A stretch of 41,903 bases of DNA from JBMONI01 sp049324575 (GTDB taxonomy: Bacteria; Omnitrophota; Omnitrophia; Omnitrophales; Aquincolibacteriaceae). Both the position numbers and the translations under genes were made by a program. Positions 37,140-41,903 of this stretch are shown piece after piece (within the stretch, counting starts at the first letter, position 1; each line of letters starts with the position of its first letter). The stretch is taken from contig JBMONI010000027.1 in assembly GCA_049324575.1 (NCBI GenBank), forward strand, positions 1 to 41,903, given 5' to 3'. The notes under the pieces are model-generated. The model worked only from the letters and a program-made list of their open reading frames with translations. It was not told the DNA's origin and made no database searches.

Positions 37140-38279
37140 ATGGACTCAAAATTCCTGAACTTTATTCTCGTGGTTCTCGCATGCATGGTGGTTTTTGTGG
37201 TGTTTTCCTGCCTCCATACGAAGAAGATCATCGATGCGGACCTGCAGAAACGGATCGGGCAGATGCTTGTCGTCGGTTTCCGGGGAACGGAGGCGCCGCC
37301 GGAAGCTTCCATCGTTCGGGCGATCCGGGAACTGAATTTGGGGGGCGTTGTTCTTTTTGACAAGGACGTCCCGACGCAGGGTTTTCCGAGGAATATCGTC
37401 GATCCGGCTCAGATCAAGGACCTGATCCGTGATCTTCAAAAAGCTTCCCGAACCCCTTTGTTCGTCGCGGTCGATGCCGAAGGCGGACGTGTGAACCGGC
37501 TGAAACCGGAATATGGGTTCGCGGCGGTCCCCGGGCATCAGGAGCTTGGTGCAAAGAACGATGCGCAGGAAACCCGAAGGGTCTCTTCCACGCTGGCGCA
37601 AGAACTTTCGGAGGCGGGCTTGAATGTCAATTTCGCTCCGGTCGTCGATCTCAACCTGAATCGCGCCAATCCCGTGATCGGAGCCTTGGGGCGATCGTTC
37701 TCTGAAGATGAAGAGATCGTCGTCCGCCACGCGCGGGCTTTTATTGAAGGACAACATGACTACGGGATCCTGACCGCGATCAAGCATTTTCCCGGCCACG
37801 GCAGTTCTCGCGAGGACAGTCATCTCGGCCTTGTGGATATTACGGCAACCTATCAAGACAAAGAGTTGATCCCGTTCGAGCGTCTGATCCGGGAGGGAGC
37901 GGTCGATATGGTCATGACGGCTCATTTGCTTGATCGAAAGGTCGATCCGGAGCACCCGGTCACGCTGTCGCGCCGTTTCCTCGGGGAGATCCTTCGCGGG
38001 AAACTTGGTTTTGACGGAGTGGTTGTTTCGGACGATATGCACATGGGGGCGATCACCGCGCATTACGGCCTGGGCGAGGCCCTGGTTCTGGCGATCCAAG
38101 CGGGATGCGACCTCTTGATCCTGTCCAATAACGGGAATTCTTATGATGAGCGGGCCCCGTACCAGGCCGTAGAGGCCATTTTCGACGCGGTCCGAACGGG
38201 GCGGATCCCGGCATCGAGGATCGTGGAAGCGTCGGACCGTATCGGACGGCTGAAGAACAGGCTGAAAAAAGAACCCTAG
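37140..38279 (+). CDS. nagZ: beta-N-acetylhexosaminidase (GH3, NagZ-like)
   Basis: Cleaves GlcNAc from anhydromuropeptides during wall recycling, or from surface glycans. The ATG at 37140 gives 379 residues beginning with a membrane anchor (residues ~5-25, FILVVLACMVVFVVF), so it is not purely cytoplasmic like E. coli NagZ. The GH3 signatures are present: QMLVVGFRG, VAVDAEGGRVNRL, KHFPGHGSSREDSH (215-228) with the His-Asp acid/base pair, and the nucleophile Asp298 in VVSDDMHMGAI. VDLNLN and the C-terminal helix complete the one-domain form (about 340 plus anchor). The LxxC-like SCL near residue 28 might serve as a lipobox. Frames starting earlier lie inside the purF-like gene. Confidence 0.93.
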   Translation: MDSKFLNFILVVLACMVVFVVFSCLHTKKIIDADLQKRIGQMLVVGFRGTEAPPEASIVRAIRELNLGGVVLFDKDVPTQGFPRNIVDPAQIKDLIRDLQKASRTPLFVAVDAEGGRVNRLKPEYGFAAVPGHQELGAKNDAQETRRVSSTLAQELSEAGLNVNFAPVVDLNLNRANPVIGALGRSFSEDEEIVVRHARAFIEGQHDYGILTAIKHFPGHGSSREDSHLGLVDITATYQDKELIPFERLIREGAVDMVMTAHLLDRKVDPEHPVTLSRRFLGEILRGKLGFDGVVVSDDMHMGAITAHYGLGEALVLAIQAGCDLLILSNNGNSYDERAPYQAVEAIFDAVRTGRIPASRIVEASDRIGRLKNRLKKEP

Positions 38280-38331
38280 AAGGCTGCGGCATCCGCGATG
38301 GCCGAAGGGGGCTTGTGGAGGAGATCAAAAA

Positions 38332-39093
38332 ATGAAACCATGGTATGAGGCGCTATTTGAAAATTACGCCCGCAAATACGATCAGGAATGTTTTGTCCGG
38401 GGAACCCAAGGGGAATGTGATTTCATCGAAGCGGAGATCTCGCGTGACCGGTCGATAAGGATCCTTGATATCGGCTGTGGGACGGGCCGCCATGCGATCG
38501 AACTGGCGAAAAGAGGTTACCGAGTAACCGGCGTTGACCTGTCCGAAGCCCAGCTTGCGAGGGCGAGGGAGAAGGCCCAAGAAGCGGAGGTGAAGGTCGA
38601 CTTCCAGAAACAGGATGCCAGGAACCTTCCGTTTGAAAGTGAATTTGATCTGGTGATCATGATTTGCGAAGGCGGGTTCTCTTTGATGGAAACCGATGAG
38701 ATGAACTTTGAGATCCTCAAGAACGCGACCCAAGCGCTTCAAAGCAAAGGCAAGCTCATTTTCACCGCATTAAACGGACTGTTCCCGCTCTTCCATTCGG
38801 TCACTGAATTTTATCAGTCGGCGCAGAAAGAAGGCCGGTCCCAGTGTAAGGAGTGCTCCTTTGATCTGATGACTTTCCGTGATCATAACACCGTTGTTTT
38901 TGAAGACGATTCCGGCAATAAAAGGGAACTTAAGTGTAACGAGCGTTATTACGTTCCGAGCGAGATTACCTGGCTATTAAAGACGCTGGGGTATGCGAAG
39001 ATCGATATCGTTGGCGCCCAACTCGGGGCGTTCTCGAGAAGCGACAAGCTGACCCCGGAGGATTTTGAAATGCTTGTGCTGGCTGAAAGATGA
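38332..39093 (+). CDS. class I SAM-dependent methyltransferase
   Basis: A 253-residue methyltransferase. The N-terminal YARKYDQECFVRGT cap is followed by the SAM-binding motif I ILDIGCGTGRHAIELAKRGY (residues ~43-62), acidic VTGVDLSEAQL, motif II KQDARNLPFESEFD and CEGGFSLMETDE. The substrate cannot be inferred. Small-molecule methyltransferases of the Methyltransf_25 type look like this. GGAGGAGA lies upstream of the ATG, 52 bases after nagZ. Confidence 0.88.
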   Translation: MKPWYEALFENYARKYDQECFVRGTQGECDFIEAEISRDRSIRILDIGCGTGRHAIELAKRGYRVTGVDLSEAQLARAREKAQEAEVKVDFQKQDARNLPFESEFDLVIMICEGGFSLMETDEMNFEILKNATQALQSKGKLIFTALNGLFPLFHSVTEFYQSAQKEGRSQCKECSFDLMTFRDHNTVVFEDDSGNKRELKCNERYYVPSEITWLLKTLGYAKIDIVGAQLGAFSRSDKLTPEDFEMLVLAER

Positions 39094-39213
39094 AAGAAGA
39101 AAAGAAAAAAATTTTTATTCGCACCTTCGGATGTCCGTTGGCAGGATTATAGTAATGCGATGCGGAGCTTGGCGGAGGCGGTAGTTGGGGCATTATAACG
39201 AAAGGAGAAAATC

Positions 39214-39534
39214 ATGAAAATCGGGGTGATTATTTCAAGTAACGACGCGGAAACCTGCTGGAACGCGATCCGCTACGCCAATTTCGCGCTTGGGCAGAAG
39301 GACGAGGTCAAAATCTTCTTTATGGGCAAGGGCGTTGAGTATCAGAATATCGGCACGGATAAATTCAATACCGTTGAACAGGCAGAGAATTTTGTCAAGT
39401 CAGGCGGTAAGATCTACGCTTGCGGTTCGTGCATAAAATTGCGCAATCAGGGTGGAACCGAAATGTGCCCGATCAATACCATGAAGGACATGTACGATAT
39501 CGTTAAAGAGAGCGATAGGGTCGTTACCTTCTGA
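39214..39534 (+). CDS. DsrE-family protein
   Basis: A 106-residue single-domain protein of the DsrE/DsrF/TusD type, which carry persulfide sulfur. It has the typical first strand MKIGVIISSNDAETCWNA, the KIFFMGKGVEY segment, and a conserved-position cysteine cluster (IYACGSCIKLR) where the reactive Cys of the family usually lies. A strong AAAGGAG precedes the ATG. A TauE/SafE permease follows after 11 bases, which supports a sulfur-handling role. Confidence 0.82.
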   Translation: MKIGVIISSNDAETCWNAIRYANFALGQKDEVKIFFMGKGVEYQNIGTDKFNTVEQAENFVKSGGKIYACGSCIKLRNQGGTEMCPINTMKDMYDIVKESDRVVTF

Positions 39535-39545
39535 AGGGAGCATTA

Positions 39546-40328
39546 ATGGAATATTTCATTGTTTGCATAGTTGCGCTGATAGCTTCGGGCCTGACGTTTT
39601 TCTCAGGTTTTGGGCTGGGAACTATCCTTATGCCGGTTTTGGCTCTTTTCTTCCCGGTACCGATCGCGATCGCGGCAACAGCGATCGTTCATTTCGCGAA
39701 TAATCTGTTCAAAGTGGCTTTGGTCGGACGGTCGGCCAATCGGTCGGTGTTGATCCGTTTTGCCGTTCCCGCGGTCATTGCCGCCATGATCGGAGCTTGG
39801 TTGCTGTCTTATGCATCGTTCCTGCCCGTAATCGGTAAATATGAACTATGGGGCAAGGTTCATGAGATCACTGTTATAAAGCTGATCATCGGTGTGATCA
39901 TTGTGGTGTTTTCTTGTCTTGAACTTATCCCGAAGTTTGCGGACATAGCTATCGATAAAAAGTTTATGCCTTGGGGCGGCGCGTTATCCGGATTTTTTGG
40001 CGGGCTTTCAGGAAATCAGGGGGCATTACGCTCGATGTTCCTGATCAAGGCCGGATTGAATAAAGAGGAGTTTATAGGAACGGGTGTGGTAGCGGCCGTG
40101 GTGGTGGACATCGCAAGACTTCTGGTTTACGGCATAGGTCTTTTTACGGTTCAGTTTTCGATCATTTCAGATATGAAATGGCTGATAGCGGCGGCCACGA
40201 TCTCGGCATTCTTGGGCGCCTTCTTGGGCCGTGAATTATTGAAAAAAGTTACTTTGAAAGTTATTCAAGTGATCGTTGGGATTATGCTGGTTCTGTTGGG
40301 ATTGGGATTAGGTATCGGATTGATTTGA
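39546..40328 (+). CDS. TauE/SafE-family membrane permease
   Basis: A 260-residue protein with about 8 hydrophobic helices. The N-terminal repeat ASGLTFFSGFGLGTILMPVLALF and its C-terminal partner GALSGFFGGLSGNQGALRSMFL are typical of the TauE/SafE sulfite/sulfonate/thiosulfate exporter family. It is coupled to the upstream DsrE-family gene (11-base gap, GGGAG site), a pairing that suggests export or uptake of a sulfur compound. Direction and substrate are not certain. Confidence 0.9.
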   Translation: MEYFIVCIVALIASGLTFFSGFGLGTILMPVLALFFPVPIAIAATAIVHFANNLFKVALVGRSANRSVLIRFAVPAVIAAMIGAWLLSYASFLPVIGKYELWGKVHEITVIKLIIGVIIVVFSCLELIPKFADIAIDKKFMPWGGALSGFFGGLSGNQGALRSMFLIKAGLNKEEFIGTGVVAAVVVDIARLLVYGIGLFTVQFSIISDMKWLIAAATISAFLGAFLGRELLKKVTLKVIQVIVGIMLVLLGLGLGIGLI

Positions 40329-40347
40329 AGAGGGAGCAAAATAGGCG

Positions 40348-40830
40348 ATGCATAAAATAATACAGCTAAAACCTATCGGCGTTATTCATACGCCGTATAA
40401 AGAGCCCAAGGGGATCCCCATTCAGGGGAAGTTCGAAAAAGGGGTTACCGGCACTATTCGTTTGTTTCCGAAGTATCGGGCGGGGCTTAAAGATATCGAA
40501 GGGTTTTCGCACCTTATTTTGCTCTACCATTTCAACCGTTCTAAAGAGGAACGCCTCATCGGCAAACCCTTCCTTGAGGACGTGGATCATGGGATCTTCG
40601 CTATAAGGAGCCCGCACAGGCCGAATCATATCGGGTTCTCCATCGTGAAGCTTAAAAGCGTAAAGGGCGCGACTATCACATTCACGGAAGTCGATATTTT
40701 GGACGGCACGCCGCTCTTGGACATCAAACCCTACGTGAAGCACTTCGACAGCCGGGATAAGGTCAAAAACGGTTGGATCGATAACCATTTCAAAAGCGGC
40801 AAGATTCCCAAACGTACACGTTTGGAGTGA
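40348..40830 (+). CDS. TrmO/TsaA-like tRNA methyltransferase
   Basis: 160 residues of the TsaA/TrmO beta-barrel family, which methylates N6-threonylcarbamoyladenosine at tRNA position 37 using SAM. The strand KPIGVIHTPYKEPKGIPIQ and the conserved RSPHRPNHIGFSIVKL are clear, followed by EVDILDGTPLLDIKPYVKHFD. The family also includes proteins fused or linked to metal/sulfur metabolism, so function by context is open. A GAGGGAG site precedes the ATG. It is the last gene of the DsrE-TauE cassette and is followed at once by a terminator. Confidence 0.86.
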   Translation: MHKIIQLKPIGVIHTPYKEPKGIPIQGKFEKGVTGTIRLFPKYRAGLKDIEGFSHLILLYHFNRSKEERLIGKPFLEDVDHGIFAIRSPHRPNHIGFSIVKLKSVKGATITFTEVDILDGTPLLDIKPYVKHFDSRDKVKNGWIDNHFKSGKIPKRTRLE

Positions 40831-40837
40831 TTACCAA

Positions 40838-40879
40838 CCCTATGGCTGTGCCGGTTAGGCTCGGTCATAGGGATTTTTT
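40838..40879 (+). terminator. rho-independent terminator of the DsrE-TauE-TrmO cassette
   Basis: CCCTATG (40838-40844) pairs with CATAGGG (40866-40872), and the stem continues inward with G-T wobbles and GCC/GGC pairs to a GGTTA loop, about 14 pairs in all. ATTTTTT follows (40873-40879). Confidence 0.88.
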
Positions 40880-41217
40880 ATGCTTGGAGGCGGCCGCGGG
40901 TCCTTGGAAATGGGCCTCGGTGAGGGTCGGGCTAGGCGCAGGGAGCCAGTGATTGTGGTCAAAAAAATCGATGTCCATGTCCATCACTTTTGGGTTTTGG
41001 GCATAAGTGGTCAACCCGGCTAAAACAAGCGCCCAGCGTCGGACAACAGGCGATTTTAGGGGTATTCTGCGGAGTTCGGGAGGGTCAAAAAAGGCCATTT
41101 TGATGGACATGGATGGACACATAAATGTCCACTAAATCGAAGTGTCTCGTAAAAAGTGGACATTTAGCCCCAGTGGACATTTTGGGGTGTAAAATGGTGC
41201 CGGAGCTTAAAAACAGC
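40880..41217. repeat. gene-poor stretch with TGGACA/TGTCCA repeats and inverted repeats
   Basis: No supported gene. TGTCCA occurs at 40972, 40978 and 41126, and TGGACA at 41104, 41114, 41157 and 41174: seven copies in about 210 bases. TCCATGTCCATCA (40974-40986) is a perfect inverted repeat of TGATGGACATGGA (41101-41113), bounding a 140-base unit. AAATGTCCACT (41123-41133) is the perfect inverse of AGTGGACATTT at 41155-41165, which recurs directly at 41172-41182. The last copy sits in the loop of a CCCCA/TGGGG hairpin (41168-41187). An 85-codon minus-strand frame (40865-41122) runs through the repeats but looks incidental. This could be a protein-binding array or a small inverted-repeat element. 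Confidence 0.6.
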
Positions 41218-41256
41218 TTTACTTTGTGTCAGAAGTGCGATATATTATTTCTGACA
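41218..41256 (+). promoter_or_regulatory. promoter and operator of the DUF6088/AbiEi-like gene
   Basis: TTTACT (41218-41223), a 17-base spacer and TATATT (41241-41246; 5/6) form a sigma-70 promoter. The perfect 8-bp inverted repeat TGTCAGAA (41227-41234) and TTCTGACA (41249-41256) straddles the -10. This is the layout of a repressor site, fitting AbiEi-type autoregulation. Confidence 0.75.
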
Positions 41257-41272
41257 ATGAAAAGCGATTAAT

Positions 41273-41872
41273 ATGACAGAATCCATTGAGAGTAAAATCC
41301 TTCGTCGAATTATCGGCAAGAAAAAGGGATGGGTGTTTGCCCCAAGCCATTTTCTTGATCTTGGCAATCGTGCCGCTGTAGATCAAGCGTTGAGCCGGTT
41401 AGTTCGATCTGGTGACATTCGCCGATTAGCGCGCGGGCTTTATGATTATCCACGGAAGCATCCGGATTTTGGAGAAATGCCGCCAAACGTTAATCGTGTT
41501 ACTGCCGCGCTTGCCGAAAAAGACAATCTTAAGATTCAGCCTTCAGGAGCATATGCGGCTAACTTGCTGGGGTTGTCCGATCAAGTACCGGCAAAAATTG
41601 CTTTATTAACAGACGGCTCTACCCGGGTGGTTCAAGTTGGTAACTGGCACATTATGTTTAGGAAGACATCACCAAAAAATATGGCGACTGCCGGGCGCGT
41701 GAGCGGCTTGGTTATTCAAGCTTTACGTTACATGAAACAAAGAAATATTGATGAGCGAGTCATTAATTCGCTTAAAAGAAGATTGTCGGCTGATGATAAG
41801 AAACAGCTTATCAACGATATTCGTTATGCCCCGGCTTGGATAGGTGAAATATTTAAACAGATCAATTCGTAG
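41273..41872 (+). CDS. DUF6088 / AbiEi-like antitoxin-type transcriptional regulator
   Basis: The 199-residue protein starts with a winged-helix region (residues ~1-65: SHFLDLGNRAAVDQALSRLV and SGDIRRLARGLYDYPR), then an antitoxin-type C-terminal domain (NVNRVTAALAEKDNLKIQPSGAYAANLLGLS and VPAKIALLTDGSTR). This is the DUF6088 family, related to AbiEi antitoxins of type IV toxin-antitoxin systems, which repress their own operon. The nucleotidyltransferase toxin (AbiEii) would be expected just downstream; only 31 bases remain in the window. The gene is lower in G+C than the core genes and may be acquired. No Shine-Dalgarno is clear; the leader is about 20 bases. Confidence 0.85.
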   Translation: MTESIESKILRRIIGKKKGWVFAPSHFLDLGNRAAVDQALSRLVRSGDIRRLARGLYDYPRKHPDFGEMPPNVNRVTAALAEKDNLKIQPSGAYAANLLGLSDQVPAKIALLTDGSTRVVQVGNWHIMFRKTSPKNMATAGRVSGLVIQALRYMKQRNIDERVINSLKRRLSADDKKQLINDIRYAPAWIGEIFKQINS

Positions 41873-41903
41873 CAGTTTCTTGGCTTATAAGCCAGTAAGG
41901 ACG

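Noticed and set aside
40865..41122. 85-codon minus-strand frame in the repeat-rich gap
   Set aside because: Runs through the TGTCCA repeats and the terminator tail, has no clear ribosome-binding site and no recognisable domain.

Overview
The window is a gene-dense bacterial chromosome segment of moderately high G+C. The housekeeping genes all use standard stop codons. The organism is probably an uncultivated diderm: there is a lipoprotein signal, a NagZ-type hexosaminidase and a penicillin-binding DD-carboxypeptidase. Gene content, the long tmRNA tag and the unusual EF-P tip would fit a PVC-related candidate phylum such as Omnitrophota. That assignment is inference from gene style, not from a marker tree.

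Layout. Positions 1-4958 carry the 3' part of smc, pgsA and plsY (overlapping), a small PC4-like ssDNA-binding protein, and recA-recX separated by a terminator. Positions 4965-14780 hold alaS and a long co-directional run: hisD, hisB, hisH, hisA, a small membrane protein, hisF, a nucleotide-sugar epimerase and ilvD. carB faces this run on the minus strand (14851-18078), preceded by tRNA-His. Positions 18332-22265 encode a DD-carboxypeptidase with a peptidoglycan-binding domain, a large lipoprotein resembling (alpha/alpha)6 glucoamylase-type glycoside hydrolases, and a PgeF/YfiH laccase-domain protein. Positions 22299-28309 are a translation-centred block: efp, tRNA-Val, tRNA-Leu, smpB, a double-ACT protein, tmRNA, a short DnaJ, a LOG-family protein, tRNA-Val, tRNA-Asp and a bacterial deoxyhypusine-synthase-like gene.

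The most striking feature lies in that block. The tRNA-Leu gene is followed by two identical 380-bp tandem units. Each unit holds a small GIY-YIG nuclease gene and ends against a fresh copy of the 3' 61 bases of the tRNA. This looks like a minimal element that enters a tRNA gene and restores its 3' end.

Positions 28537-34443 are a signalling block: a four-part hybrid histidine kinase, three stand-alone receiver proteins and an ion-transporter-superfamily permease. Positions 34659-40830 hold a hypothetical protein, a cupin, a PurF-like protein that has lost its glutaminase residues, NagZ, a methyltransferase, and a DsrE / TauE-SafE / TrmO-like cassette closed by a strong terminator. The final 1 kb is lower in G+C and accessory in character. 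It has a gene-poor stretch rich in TGGACA/TGTCCA repeats, then a DUF6088/AbiEi-like antitoxin gene with a clear promoter and operator. Any toxin partner would lie beyond the window edge.
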